Source: Coix lacryma-jobi var. lacryma-jobi (Eukaryota; Streptophyta; Magnoliopsida; Poales; Poaceae). Taken from it: a DNA stretch of 64,000 bases. Positions 1 to 11,802 of this stretch are shown here, in pieces. A model generated the notes under the pieces. It was not told the DNA's origin. It saw only the letters and a list, made by a program, of their open reading frames with translations, and did no database searches. The DNA lies in contig CM019822.1 in the NCBI GenBank assembly GCA_009763385.1, forward strand, positions 24,236,842-24,300,841, given 5' to 3'. The stretch's first letter is position 1, and every line of letters begins with the position of its first letter. The position numbers and the translations under genes were made by a program.

Positions 1-1159
1 CCGAACACTTCTTCTAAATTTACTTTTACCTGTGACACTTTTGAGTGTCAACACAATCAAAGCTAAAGTGTTTTTAGGAAGCAAGAGAAAGATGTACTTT
101 ACCCCAGCAACTGGATGGCAACAAAAGAATTCCAACTTTGTAAAACAACTATCTTCACCAACAGCAGAATCTATGGACCAAGGAAAACCAAAAAGGAAGG
201 GAAAAAAAAAGACATCAAAGCACATTCAGTAAGAAGAAGGTAACTAAACATACTAACCAGCTCACATACATGTGATTGGCAGCATACTCGTGAATATAGA
301 GGTGCAAGCCTGTTATCAAATCAAAGAAGTACAAAACTGATAAAATGTAGGTAAAAATAAAGATACAAAGATAACCCAGACCATATATATACTTTCCGTA
401 TTGTGTCTATTTCTTGAGACAAAATGAAGCTAAGTTGACTTTCATCTACACCATTTCTGTGCAAATTAATGCATTGTTAGCACATCTCAATGAACTGAGC
501 AAAAATATCAAAGGGATAAAGAAGATTATTCGACTAGGAAATATCTTTATTTTCTTGAAGAAAATAAGCAGAGAATATCTGTAAAAAAAAATAGTGCCCA
601 AAAAGACAATGTGACATTAGAAACACTAGTGCCCAGAAAGTTACATGTGACAATAGGTAGTTACTATACATCGCATATATCAAACACAATTACCTGACCA
701 TGCTTTCCTCACTTTATTTTCACTATGCAGATTTTTCATGGTGACTTCCTTACATGGTTACTCAACGACTATACAATTATACCTACTAGATACAGGCTAA
801 TCAAATGTTGACATCACCTATATATGAATGCACCAAAATATAATTGACCAGTGGAAGGTGTAACAGATGTAGTACAGCTAAAACAGAAAACATATTGAAT
901 TAAGGAGATGTTAGATACAACAAGGAGACATACAGACACAATGGATAATATTTGAATCATGAAATATATCAGCTCCAAAAACAATTGTAGGGTGTTCTTC
1001 TTTTGCAGAAAATGGCATAACAAAGTTGTGCGCTGCATCACGCCTTAAACCCTAATCAAGAAACACAAAACATGAGTTGTATTATTTTATTATTATTATT
1101 ATTTTGTATGTGTGTGAGTGGGGTGTGTGTGTGGGGGGGGGGGGTGTGTGTGGACATGA
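1..1159. other. AT-rich flank without a clear gene
   Basis: No convincing coding exon is visible apart from the short minus-strand Argonaute-like fragment at 911-1051. A TTA/ATT-rich stretch at about 1081-1104 and a G-rich simple repeat at about 1105-1152 (GTGTGTG plus a run of about 13 G) sit just before the CACTA element. Confidence 0.5.
911..1051 (-). pseudogene. Possible Argonaute PIWI-domain exon relic
   Basis: On the minus strand, an AG acceptor at 1053-1052 is followed by 46 codons and a stop. The middle of this peptide reads EEHPTIVFGADIFH. In plant Argonautes the start of the PIWI domain reads PTIIFGADVTHP, and its aspartate is the first residue of the catalytic triad. The match is limited to about a dozen residues and the rest diverges quickly. 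I found no downstream PIWI motifs between 1 and 900. A CACTA element begins just upstream of it at 1163. It could be a decayed Argonaute fragment or chance similarity. Confidence 0.3.
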
Positions 1160-1162
1160 CAA

Positions 1163-1956
1163 CACTACTACAGAAAGGGGCTTTTAACCCCGGTTGAAAG
1201 GGGCCTTTAGCTCCGGGTATCCCAACCGGGACTAAGAATCCGGGACTAAAGGTTTTGTGACCATTCCCACGAAGACTATGATTCAGATTATCTAATGTCA
1301 TCCCCAAACATAATTACACCTCTTAAGAGGAAGGGACGGCCCTCTATCCGGTGTGGGTTCCTACGAATTATTGTATGGTTTCGGATCCTGGTCCCTCTGC
1401 CCTTGCTTTTTGTTATTCCATAGGGGTATGGATTGAAGTAATCACTAATCCAGGAAAGATGGATCTTTAGCTAGCTCTACGGTTGAAAGAGGCCTCTAAC
1501 CCGGGGTATCCCAACCGGGACTAAGAATCTGGGACTAAACGTCCTGGGCCTTTAGTCCCGGGTGCTTGGGCCTTTAGCCCGGGGTATCGCAACCGGGACT
1601 ATCACTAATCCAAGAAAGATGGATCTTTAGCTAGCTCTACGGTTGAAAGGGCCTTTAGCCCGGGGTATCCCAACCGGGGGACTAAGAATCCGGGACTAAA
1701 GGTCCACACATCTCGCCTCAGGCACGCTTACCAACTGAGCTACACAACCCACGTGATATAGTTCTGGACGTTTTCCTTTTGAATCCACTTGTGAAGGACC
1801 TTTAGCCCCGGTTGGTAACACCAACCGGGGCTAAAAGTACCTTTAGTCCCGGTTGGTACCATTATCCGGGGCTAACACCTTTAGTCCCGGACACAAATTT
1901 TTGCCGAGACTAAAGCTCAGTTGATAGATCGTCCAAAGGTTTATTCTCTAGTAGTG
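1163..1956. mobile_element. Non-autonomous CACTA transposon (copy 1)
   Basis: The element begins CACTACTACAGAAAGG and ends TTCTCTAGTAGTG, so both ends have CACTA termini in inverted orientation. It is flanked by a 3-bp direct repeat CAA (1160-1162 and 1957-1959), as expected for CACTA (En/Spm) insertion. The interior is made of many copies, in both orientations, of CTTTAGTCCCGGTTGG-type sub-terminal repeats. There is no transposase ORF, so it would need proteins from elsewhere. Positions about 1440-1600 and 1601-1700 contain a direct duplication with a period of about 161 bp. It belongs to the same family as the element at 36728-37180. Confidence 0.9.
1701..1765 (-). other. tRNA-derived block inside CACTA copy 1
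   Basis: Read on the minus strand this block contains TAGCTCAGTTGG (1742-1731), a perfect match to the tRNA D-arm/A-box consensus, followed by TAAGC. The matching B-box half is absent here but present in the second CACTA copy (36847-36903). It looks like the 5' half of a tRNA gene absorbed into the transposon, not a functional tRNA. Confidence 0.55.
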
Positions 1957-1959
1957 CAA

Positions 1960-2932
1960 TAATCACAATATATCATTAGCACATGTTTCCTATAGTGTTG
2001 TTTGCCTAAGGATGCTTAGAAGAACTCGAGCAAGGTCTATCTCAGGATTGCGTGTAATTTACAAGACAATTTTTTAAGCCTAATAAGTTTATGTTTTGAT
2101 AATGTTGTGCTATAATAAATATATGCTAATGACAGATTAATTAGTCTTAATAAATTTGTCTCACCGTCTCTAGACAAAATATGCAGTTTGTTTTTTATTA
2201 GTTTATTTGTAATAGACGAAATAAGTATTGGAACATCCGATAGACACGCAAAAACTTTTCATGCTCCAACTAAACAAGGCCTCAGACGCCGGTGTAACTC
2301 CTGCAATCAAGTGGAGGCAACAACCAAGAGGAAGGAGATTCAAAATTCCTATCCGGTGTTCTGTAACATCCTGTGTTTCATCATTTAAAATCTATTAAAA
2401 AATTAAGCATTTTAGAATCTTACAACAAATTAAAATCTTGAGTGTTTATTTTTTTTCACAAAACGATATTAAAAATAATTTTCAAAACTCTTACATCAAA
2501 ATTCACCATATGTATTATTGTGTTTCATAGAATTAAATAATAGCGCTAGAAATATTTTGCTGGAATTAAAAAATTGCTTCGCTTTCGAGTTTCTTTTATT
2601 TTATTGCTTTTGTAAGTTGAATGTTTGTGTAATTGTTGTTTGGATGTTTGAGTGCTTTCTGGAATTTACTTGCGGCACCGAAAATATTCCTTAATTTTCC
2701 CATCTCATCCTTTGAAATTCCAAAACATGTTCTAAACTCAAATCTCACTTCATATTTGATTTCTCCTCTTCGGGGAATTTGGAAATGCAAAACCATTTCT
2801 TTTATATTCTGGAAAAGGGGAAATTACATTATAAAAATAGAATACACATATCCGTTTCTTCTGTGGGCCCGAAGGCCCGTCCAAGCCCAAGTGCTCAACA
2901 CGGCAACAACCTAGGTCCCAACACCGCTTAAC
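1960..2932. other. AT-rich intergenic DNA with MITE debris
   Basis: No gene is recognised. Positions about 2100-2175 contain a sequence (GCTAATGACAGATTAATTAG and flanks) typical of the interior of the TTA-flanked MITEs seen at 34572-34905 and 46875-47140, so this is probably an eroded MITE. ORFs here lack codon bias or similarity. Confidence 0.4.
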
Positions 2933-2935
2933 TAC

Positions 2936-3194
2936 GGGCCTGTTTGGTTGGTGACCGTAACTTGCCACGCCTGACCTTCGACAAACTGTGGCTGCCACAG
3001 AAAGTCTGGCGAGTAAAATCGAAGCCACACCTGTGGCAAAGTTTGGCAAGAAAATGAGTCTATGACGTGTGGGGCATAGTGCTAAGAAAGTGTGACGTGC
3101 CATAACTGTGGCAGTGAACCAAACGACTGCCAGGAAAATTGTGGCACGACGAATCTGTGGCGTGGCAAGTTCTGGTCACCAACCAAACGGACCC
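2936..3194. mobile_element. Foldback MITE with TAC target duplication
   Basis: The left end reads GGGCCTGTTTGGTTGGTGACC and the right end is nearly its inverted complement, giving a TIR of about 21 bp. TAC is present on both sides (2933-2935 and 3195-3197). The interior is rich in GTGGCA and TGCCAC repeats. There is no coding capacity. The short TSD suggests a PIF/Harbinger-like origin, but the TSD is not the usual TTA, so the superfamily is uncertain. Confidence 0.7.
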
Positions 3195-3689
3195 TACGTC
3201 TTCTTCGCGAGACCGGGTTGTGGCCGTGTCGGAACACGAGGAGTAGGCCACCAGGATATTTTCCCTCGCCACCGACTTCTCAGGTGGCGTTTTCGGTTGC
3301 CCGTAAGAGTAGGTACAATAATTGACTTGGGCACCCGCAATGGTTAGAGCCAATTGCGAGTTCCAAACTAACTTCTTCAACAGTACTGACTCTTAGTATG
3401 TAACTTTTAACATTAATGACCCCACATAACAATCTTACATGACCTTGAGATGCGTGTAAGAGCTTAGCTCTTAACTAAGAACTAGCTTTTCTCTCTCCTC
3501 TATTAAAATATAAGAAAATCCTTAGAGCTAGCTTAAAAGCTAATTGTTGGAGGTGCCCTTATAGCCAAGCAAATGCTCATGTGGAGGAGAGAAGTGAGGA
3601 GAGAGAAGAGTTTGGCTCTCATGCAAACATCAAGTTGGGCACAAAGACATACGTAGTAGTGGGTCTCAATAGAGATATATGTGAAGAGG

Positions 3690-3706
3690 AATAAGAAAGA
3701 GAAGTA
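3690..3706 (+). repeat. LINE target-site duplication, left copy
   Basis: The 17-bp sequence AATAAGAAAGAGAAGTA occurs here and again, without a mismatch, at 11303-11319 immediately after the LINE poly(A) tail. This is the signature of target-primed reverse transcription and fixes the 5' limit of the LINE at 3707. Confidence 0.93.
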
Positions 3707-4024
3707 TAATAGAGAGGGTACGGTGATGTAGCTTCGTGCCTGCGTGAGTGCGCGGCCAAACTGCGGCGCACTGCGCGCCGGCGCCCCTCCCCCGGCCGCC
3801 CCCGCTTTCGCTGGTGGGTGGCCCCGCATCTGTCGGCGGCCTTCGCCGCCGCCGACCCGTCCTTCCCCTGCTGGGTTCGAATTGATGAGAGAGGAGCTGA
3901 CTCCATGGTAGTCGCCGTCCTGCTTCTCCTGTACGTGAGGCGTGCCTCGTCGTCCTGCTCCTCCTGAGCGCAAGCGGGCCGTCTCAGCTGCCTGGTGAGG
4001 CCCCCTCCCTCCACTCTCTCCCCC

Positions 4025-7000
4025 ATGGCGTCTTCCTCTTCGTTGCAGCCTCTGTCAAGCGCGGCAAAGGGGTCTCAGTTCGAGACCTTTGTGCGTGATC
4101 GTTTTGGTCTCCCAGTGGCTCCTTCTTCCCCGGATGCTGGTTCTTTCTCTCTACTGGTGGCATTTGGTCGCTGCCGCCATCGGCTTGAGGTTCCCTTTGT
4201 GGCTAATTGCATCAGCGCCATTCTTGGTGGCCCTGCTTCATCTTTCCATGTGAGCCAGTTTGAGGAACGGATTTTCTTCTTCCTCGTTTCCTGCGAGCAA
4301 ATTGGGTTTGAAGTTTACAAGCTTAAGAGTTTTGCGTGTGCTGATTTTGAGCTCTTTTTCCAATTGTTTAATGATTCGGGACTGGCCTTTGCCCGTTCCC
4401 TTATTAGCACAACTCGTTCTTTTCCCTGGGTTGAAGTCAAGCGGAAGTCTTATGCTCAAGCTGCTTTGTCGCATTCTGCTCCGCTTTCCGGAGCCAATTC
4501 CATCCCTCTGGGCTTGAACAGAGTCCTCTATCAGAGCAGAGTCATTTCGGAGCCTCGCAGGCTGTCAGTCCACCAACGTCTCCAGTTCCCGAATAGTTCA
4601 TCATATTCTCAGCCCGGAAGAAGCAAAGCCATCCTTGTGAGAGATCGAAGACCTGCTGGGCTTCATAAGCAATCAAATCCTTCTAGGCAATCCACAGTCC
4701 TTTCTTCAGCTCAGCATCAACAGCAGGATAGGTTGCGGTATGAGGAGGCAGTGCCGTCCACCAATCTTGATTTGAATTTGAGTCTGGGCATTAACTCATA
4801 TGGGAACGGGAGCCCGAAGGGTGCTTCGGCTATCGTGAATTGTCGGCGTTGTCATTCTTCTTCGCATTCCAGGTGGAATTGTAATGCTCCAATTAAATGT
4901 GATTCTTGCTTTGGGTGGGGCCACATTGCGGCTAATTGTACTGAGAAGTGGGAGCGTCTCAAGGAAAAAATGAAAGGAAAGCAGCTGGACAATTTTGCAA
5001 AGGATTTTGGAGTCAATAATCACTCTTCCTGGTTTGCCACATTCCGTATGAAATCGGGCCCCTCCTCTCAGCCGTGTCCTTCAGAATTCCTTGTGCAACC
5101 CGGTGGCCTTTTGGCTTCCCGCCCTCTTGAAGAGCCTCTTAACCAGACGTCTGGAACTGAACTTCCCTTTCAGTTCAATCTCGACCGCCAGCCTCCTCCT
5201 CCCTCCCCAGTGCCTTTGCCCGGTGTTTCATCCATGGCGTTTCAAAGAGCTGACCCAAGACCCTTCATCCCGAGGGGCCTGAATCACATGGAAGTCTTGG
5301 GCCGCAAGCTAGTGGAGAGGGTGGTGATGCTGAAGCCAAGGCCTAAGCATCAGAATCTGGCCATTGTTTCCATTGACCCAATGCCGGGGCATCAGGTATC
5401 GTTCCATGCAATCAGAGACGTTGTTACTGATTATCTGAACAATGTGCAACATGCTGGGTTCACTAACATGCAACCAACTCACTTGGGTCAAGCATACATT
5501 CGGTTCAGAAATGTTTTTGATAAGGTTAGATTGATTCAGGATAGTCCCCATCAGTTTGGAGATGTCTCTATTAGTTTTGTGGACCACAACAGGGGACGCA
5601 ATTGGCGTGCCGTAGAATTTAACAGGGAGTGTTGGCTGCTGCTTCTTGGTTTTTTGCCTGATTATAGAGAAGATCATCATATTGTGAATTCCATCAGCTC
5701 CTTTGTCCGTGTTATGTCGTGGGTGGATGATGAGAATCACATGTCTAGGCTTCTCGTTAAAGCCCGGGTCATTGACTATGAATTTGTTCCACAATTTATT
5801 GTTATGACGGAAGGGGAGGACTTTCATGGAGAATCATGGACTATTCAGTGTGAGATCTTACAGGGAAATTTGTTGGGTGGACTGCCACAGGATGAAGATC
5901 CAGCCCCCGGTCCAGGTGCTTTCCCACCAGGAGGGCCCTATGATTTCCATGGTTTTGGGCAACCTGGCCCAGGCCCTGTCCACCAGCCTGGACAACAAGC
6001 TGCTCCTGGGGGGGAGGAATACCTGGACATAATTTTGCCATGGCAAATGACGCTCCGGCTGACAATGAGGGGAATGGTTGGCCTGAAGCTCAGATAAATC
6101 CTGCTGATCTGAACCTGAATGAAGTCCCTGTCAACCCCGATAACATCGATCTCAATGCTCCAGCTGATATGGAGGAAATGGTGATTGACCCAGTGGTTCA
6201 TGGCCCCCATGCTCATGAGTTTTTACTAGAAGTCAATGACCTGTTGAATCAAGTAAACGAAGAAGAAGAGGATCAGAATGCTGAGGCTGCTGATCAGATC
6301 CAGTTTGAACTGGCTAACTTGATCAATAATGAGCCCCTGGAAGTGCAAGTGGATATCCCTGTGCTCAATGAACCAGCTGTCAACTTCCTTCCTTTGGAGA
6401 TTCAGGAAGATGGTCTGATAAATGAGGAGGAAATGCAGCAGATCAATAATGATGGTATGGAGCAAAATAACCTGCATGTTGGGTTTGTTCTCACTGACAA
6501 TGTTGTCATGCCACCTCCCAGGAATCTCCTGGCCTGGGAAGATACTTGGAACAGTTTCTTCAAACCTGCTGCTAGCTCAGTCCCTCAGTTCCTGATTCCT
6601 AGTGACTAGGCCAGTTTCTTCTCTGCTGTCCTGATCTCTCCTGAGCATTTTGAGAAAGCAAAGGAGATTCTGAATGTAAAGTGTCTTTTGTTTGCCATCA
6701 GTGATGCAAATTGCATGGGCTTCTCCCTACATGCCAAGTGCCCTGCTAGCCCAAAAAAGTCTAGTTGCACGCTGACTGAAATGGATCAGGAAATTACAGA
6801 CTTTAATGCCCTTGAAGCCCCGCCAGTGGAAAAGGAACCCAGAACTGTCAGGACCAAGATCAAAGGAAAATCCATCCTTGTTGAGAGCATGCTAAGAAGG
6901 AGTCCCAGGATTCAGGAAGCCAAGAAGGGTTTTCACAGCTCTGCATGCAATGCAAAACAATGCCTTGGATGCAACTCTGCCCCGCCAACCATGTCTGCTA

Positions 7001-7287
7001 AAGTCATTAGGAGTCTTTGCTCTTCACTTTGTGATGTCGATGTTGCCTTAGTAAGTGACGAAGCTCTGAAGAAGAAAAGGAAGGTTGAGGCCCCTGTTGG
7101 CAGTAAGAAAACTGGGAAGCGGACTGAAGCTGGAACTGTTGATAGAAACAAGATGGTAGAGAAGAGCAATGACACTAGCATCAGCAAGGCCAAGAAGAAG
7201 AACCAGTCAGCCAAGAAAATGCCATCTCCTGGGGATGATGGTCATGACACCTCTGCTTCTGAGGAGGAGCCCAACAATGATGAGTAA
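4025..7287 (+). pseudogene. LINE ORF1 (nucleic-acid-binding protein), disrupted
   Basis: ORF1 of plant L1 elements encodes an RNA-binding protein that packages the element RNA. The ATG at 4025 is the first in-frame ATG. An N-terminal domain of the plant-LINE/DUF4283 type is followed by zinc-knuckle cysteines, clearest as CDSCFGWGHIAANC (C-X2-C-X4-H-X4-C, about residues 292-305). A second globular region (about residues 430-610) and a Gly/Pro-rich linker come next. The frame then changes by one base at a run of seven G (6008-6014); without this the frame ends at 6097. The new frame stays open through an acidic region to a TAG at 6607-6609, then on to a basic C-terminal region with RRSPRIQEAKKGF and clustered Cys (CNAKQCLGC), stopping at 7285-7287. 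The continuing coding character across both lesions argues for one original ORF of about 1,087 codons. Confidence 0.85.
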
Positions 7288-7520
7288 AGCCATGGTGGTC
7301 TTTGACAAGAGCTCCCCTTTTTATCTTTGTGGTGGCATATGGCCATTTTTTATTTTGCTTCTTCTCAGTTTAAAAACTTTACCTCCTATCTTCGTTCTGC
7401 TTATGAGCTTAGTTTGGCCCTATGGGCCTGATCGGCCATGTAATCATAAGAATGCTATGACTTTTATTTTCAGTACCCTTGCTATGCAGTGTGGTGCTTT
7501 TTTTACCCTTCTATGTGTCC

Positions 7521-10500
7521 ATGGATTGTACACAGGGTAGAAGAAATTGGAACGTTCTCTGTTGGAATATCAGAGGGATTAACACTGAGGGGAAAAGGGA
7601 ATCTCTTAGAAACAGAATCACTGATAGCAGTAGTGACATAATTAGCATTCAAGAAACTAAAAGGGAGGTCTTTGACTTAGCCTACATTAGAAGCTTCTGT
7701 CCTATTGGATTTAATGACTTCTGTTACCTGCCATCAGTTGGAAACTCAGGTGGGATTTTGGTGGTTTGGAGAAGTGCTGCTTTCAGGGGTACTGTAGTTT
7801 TCCAGAATCAGTTCTCCATTTCAGTTGAGTTCACCTCTCTCCTCAACAATGAATCCTGGATTCTCACCTCAGTCTACGGTCCCTGTGACTCTGAAGGCAA
7901 AAATGTTTTCTTGGATTGGCTGGGCAATATTCAAATGCCAGATGACACTGATTGGCTCTTGGTGGGCGACTTTAATCTGATTAGGAAACCCGAGGATAGA
8001 AATAGGTCTGGTGGAAATGTTTTAGAGATGTTCAAATTCAATGATGCTTTGAGCTCAATTGGGGTAGTGGAAATCCCCCTCCATGGAAAAAGGTACACTT
8101 GGACCAACATGCAAACCCCCCCTCTTCTTGAGAGGCTAGACTGGTTCTTCACCTCACAGGCTTGGACTACTAATTACCCTAACACTTCTGCTCATTCTTT
8201 GACCAAAGAAGTGTCTGATCACTGGCCCTGTGTAATTGAGATCAAGACCAGTATTCCCAGGAGCAAGGTATTCAGATTTGAGAATTGTTGGTTGCAACAT
8301 GAGTCTCTCCTGCCTCTTGTCAGTCAAGTCTGGAATGACCAGTTTCATCAGAGTGATCCTGCCAAGTTGATCACAGCCAAGTTCAAGGCTCTCAGAGGTG
8401 CTCTAAGGGAATGGCAGGTCAGGCTCTCTAGGATGAAGGAAGCAATCTCAAATGTTAAAACAATCCTTTCTTTTCTTGATCTTATAGAAGAATGGAGGGA
8501 CCTGTCTCTGGAGGAATGGAATTTCAGAGAGATCCTAAATCATAAGCTCTCTCAGCTTCTTCACCAACAAAAGATTTACTGGAGGCAGAGAGGTACTGTT
8601 AAATGGGTTAAACTTGGGGATGAAAATTCTAAGCTCTTCCATGCTCATGCAACAATAAAAAATAGAAGGAATTCTATTTCCTGCCTTGAGGACGCCAATG
8701 GGAATCTAGTCTCAGAGCATTCTGCCAAAGCTTCTTTAATTTGGAATGATTTCAAAGAGAGGATGGGTACAACCTACTTTGAGAATATGCATTTCAATCT
8801 GGACAGTTTACTGCAGCATGACGCTGACCTGAGTGCCCTTGAGTTGCCTTTTAGTCAACAAGAAATTGATGAGGTGATCAAGCTTCTGCCCATGGACAAA
8901 TCCCCCGGGCCTGATGGCTTCAACAATGAGTTTCTCAAGAAATGTTGGCATATCATAAGGCATGATTTTTACAAGCTATGTGATGCATTCTACTCTGAAA
9001 ACGTCTGCTTACAAAGTATTAATGGATCCTTCATAACCCTGATTCCAAAAGTGGATGGTCCAACCAGGGTTGGCAATTTCAGACCTATATCCCTGCTTAA
9101 TACCTCCGTAAAACTAATCACTAAGCTTCTAGCCAACAGACTGCAGCCAGTAATCACCAAGCTCATACATGTAAATCAATATGGTTTCATCAAATCCAGA
9201 TCCATTCAGGATTGTTTAGCCTGGTCTTTCGAGTACTTGCACTTGTGTCATGCTTCTAAAAAGGAATTGGTCATTTTGAAACTAGATTTTGAGAAAGCCT
9301 TTGATAGGATTGAACACCAGGCCATGATTGAAATCATGAAGAAGAAGGGTTTTGGTAATAAATGGATATCTTGGATGAAGTTAATTTTGGAATCTGGCAC
9401 CTCATCAGTTTTGCTCAATGGTTCACCTGGCAAAGTCTTCCACTGCAAAAGAGGGGTTAGGCAGGGTGACCCTCTCTCTCCCCTTCTTTTTGTCATTGCT
9501 GCAGATCTCCTTCAATCGATCTTAAACAAGGCTAGGTCATAGGGTTTGTTCAATCTTCCAATTCCTTTACAATACACTGAAGATTTCCCAATTCTCCAAT
9601 ATGCTGATGACACTTTGATTGTGATGGAAGGTTGTGGAAGGCAACTCTTTACCCTGAAAGCTTTGTTGAACACCTTTGCCTCTTCCTGTGGACTCAAAGT
9701 GAATTTCAGTAAGTCTATGCTTGTTCCAATCAATACTTCAGAAGAAAAAACCAATCATCTAGCTGCTACTTTTGGGTGTTCTGTGGGAAGTTTTCCCTTC
9801 ACGTATCTGGGCTTGCCCCTGAGTCTAACCAAACCAAGAGTTGGTGATTTTCTCCCCCTAGTGACCAGATGTGAAAAAAGATTAGTAAGCACCTCTCTCT
9901 TTCTTTCTCAAGCTGGAAAACTCCAAATGACCAATGTTGTCTTCTCCTCTTTGCCTACCTTTTATATGTGTACCTTCAACCTACATGTATCTGTAAGAGA
10001 GCAAGTGGATAAGTTTAGAAAACACTGCTTGTGGAGGGGTGCAGAAGAATCTAACAGAATCAATGCTAAAGCAGCTTGGCCCATGGTTACAAAACCAAAA
10101 ATTGAAGGTGGTCTTGGAATCCTTGATCTAAAATCCCAAAATGAAGCTCTGCTGATGAAGAACTTGCACAAGTTTTATAACAAAGATGATATTCCCTGGG
10201 TCCATTTGATTTGGGAGAAACATTATAGTAATGGAAAACTGCCTAATCACACTAAGAAGGGATCCTTTTGGTGGAAGGACATTCTCAAACTAGTTGACAA
10301 ATTTAAAGGCATGGCTTCTGTGAAAGCTGGTGATGGATCAACTTGTCTCCTTTGGAATGACTGTTGGAATGGACAACCACCAAGGTTGTCATTTCCAGAA
10401 CTACACTCTTTTGCCATCAAGCCAGACATTCCCCTATGCAGTGCTTTATCTTTACAGGAGCCCTCAAACCTTTTTAATCTCCCCCTGTCTATCCAAGCTT

Positions 10501-11126
10501 TTGCGCAGTTCCAAACACTAGAGGAGTTTCTGGAAACACAATTGCAAGTCCAAGGTGCTGATAGGTGGCAGTACATCTGGGGGAATTCAAATTTCTCTTC
10601 CAGCAGGGCATACAAGCAATTGATTGGGACCAGCTTTGTTCACCCAATTTTCAGAGCGATTTGGAAAACGTCCTGCCAACCCAAGCACATTGTCTTTTTT
10701 TGGTTGCTGCTCCAAGACAGATTAAGTACAAGGAAACTTTTGAGGAGAAAAAACATGTTCCTTCCCTCATATGTCTGTGTTTCTTGCTCTGGCAACATAG
10801 AAGAATCTGTTGAACACCTCTTTCTAGAATGCCCTTTTGCTAGAAACTGTTGGAGCCTTATTGGATTATCAGTCATCAGCTCTCCTGATTGCTTTGAAAG
10901 GTTTGAAAGCTTCAAACATCAGCTCAACGTCAACTTTGCCATGGAGATTATCATAATCATGTGTTGGAGTATCTGGTTGATGAGAAATGATGCTATTTTC
11001 AACGGCATCCTTGTGGACTGTTTGCGGTGCTTGCAAATCTTTAGGGCGTTTTTTGGTCAGCTCTTGTGGAGGGCCAAGAAGAAGTACTTTCCTCTAATTG
11101 AAACATGGTTAGAGCAAGTTGTGTAA
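7521..11126 (+). pseudogene. LINE ORF2 (endonuclease/reverse transcriptase), one stop codon
   Basis: ORF2 makes the nicking endonuclease and reverse transcriptase. The ATG at 7521 directly precedes the endonuclease start (NVLCWNIRGIN). Further APE-type endonuclease motifs are SIQETKR, VYGPC, LVGDFNLIR and SDHWP. The RT region has PGPDGFNNEFLKKCW, NFRPISLLN, KLDFEKAFDRIEH, RQGDPLSPLLF and the catalytic YADD (near 9600). Near the C terminus is a zf-RVT domain (WKTSCQPKHIVFFWLLLQDR, then CVSCSG...HLFLECPF). One TAG at 9540-9542 (codon 674) interrupts the frame between the QGDPLSP block and YADD. A protein stopped there lacks the RT catalytic aspartates. The frame before and after is otherwise open for 1,202 codons. 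Confidence 0.93.
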
Positions 11127-11302
11127 TAGATTCTACCTTCTTTGTCTCTTTTTTTGTTTCTTAAGCCCCCTCCTGTAATCTTGCTTTTCCTCTTCTTTTC
11201 TTTCTTTGTTTCTTTTTCCTTTATTTTGTACGTTGTTTTGGTTTTGTTCTCAATATATTTCAGTAGGGGCTCTCCTGCCCCTCCTGTTCTGTCAAAAAAA
11301 AA

Positions 11303-11319
11303 AATAAGAAAGAGAAGTA
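11303..11319 (+). repeat. LINE target-site duplication, right copy
   Basis: Identical to 3690-3706. It follows the A tail and marks the 3' junction of the LINE. Confidence 0.93.
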
Positions 11320-11800
11320 GTTTATAGACAAATAGAAGACTAACTATTGTATAACTTGGCTGTTAGAGCTTGGTTTATAGCCAAGCACTTGGCTTTAACC
11401 ACCTCGCAGTAGCAGCTACACAGCTTGAGCACGCACGTGAACTCTCTCGTGCCTTCTCCCGTACTCCGTGTGGACGATGGATATTGCTGCTGGCCTGCCG
11501 CAGTGCCATGCCCGACCATCGCCAACTCACCTTGAACGCTCGATGCTTAGCCTGGCAGCACACAGGCATGGACGAAGATCCGTTGTAGCCTGTACTGTTC
11601 CCTGGTAGAGATGCCAATAGCGTCTAGCCTTTTCAGTAAGTTATCATGTCAGTAATGGAATCTCGACATTTCAGTGTCCTTCGAAATAGGCTTTTCATAT
11701 ATACCATGTAGCCTTTTTAGGTGCATTCATAACTAATTACAACGACTAGCCTCCGCTTATATATACGCATTGCTGGTTTTATAGTCTTCACTGGATATAG
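11320..11800. other. Non-coding DNA downstream of the LINE
   Basis: The first part (TTTATAGCCAAGCACTTGGC and neighbours) resembles the sequence left of the LINE (TTATAGCCAAGCAAATGC at about 3560), so it is the other half of the repeat the LINE split. No gene is recognised. A TATATATA motif at about 11757-11764 lies about 40 bp upstream of the next ORF. Confidence 0.45.
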
Positions 11801-11802
11801 AA

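Larger units (their letters stand above)
3707..11302 (+). mobile_element. L1-type LINE retrotransposon, nearly full length
   Basis: The element runs from a GC-rich 5' leader (3707-4024), through ORF1 (4025-7287) and ORF2 (7521-11126), to a 3' untranslated region ending in a short A tail (11294-11303). It is bounded by an identical 17-bp target duplication, so both ends are intact and no 5' truncation occurred, which is unusual for LINE insertions. ORF1 has a single-base frame change and one in-frame TAG; ORF2 has one in-frame TAG. These few lesions and the perfect TSD indicate a recent insertion that is no longer autonomous. It landed in an older foldback-like repeat whose parts lie at about 3420-3706 and 11320-11400. 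Confidence 0.93.

Noticed and set aside
1440..1700. Repeats with regular spacing, CRISPR-like at first glance
   Set aside because: They are sub-terminal CACTA repeats in both orientations in a plant genome; no spacers of even length.
2633..3380. Several overlapping ORFs on both strands around the foldback MITE
   Set aside because: They follow the MITE inverted repeats, with no domain or consistent codon use.
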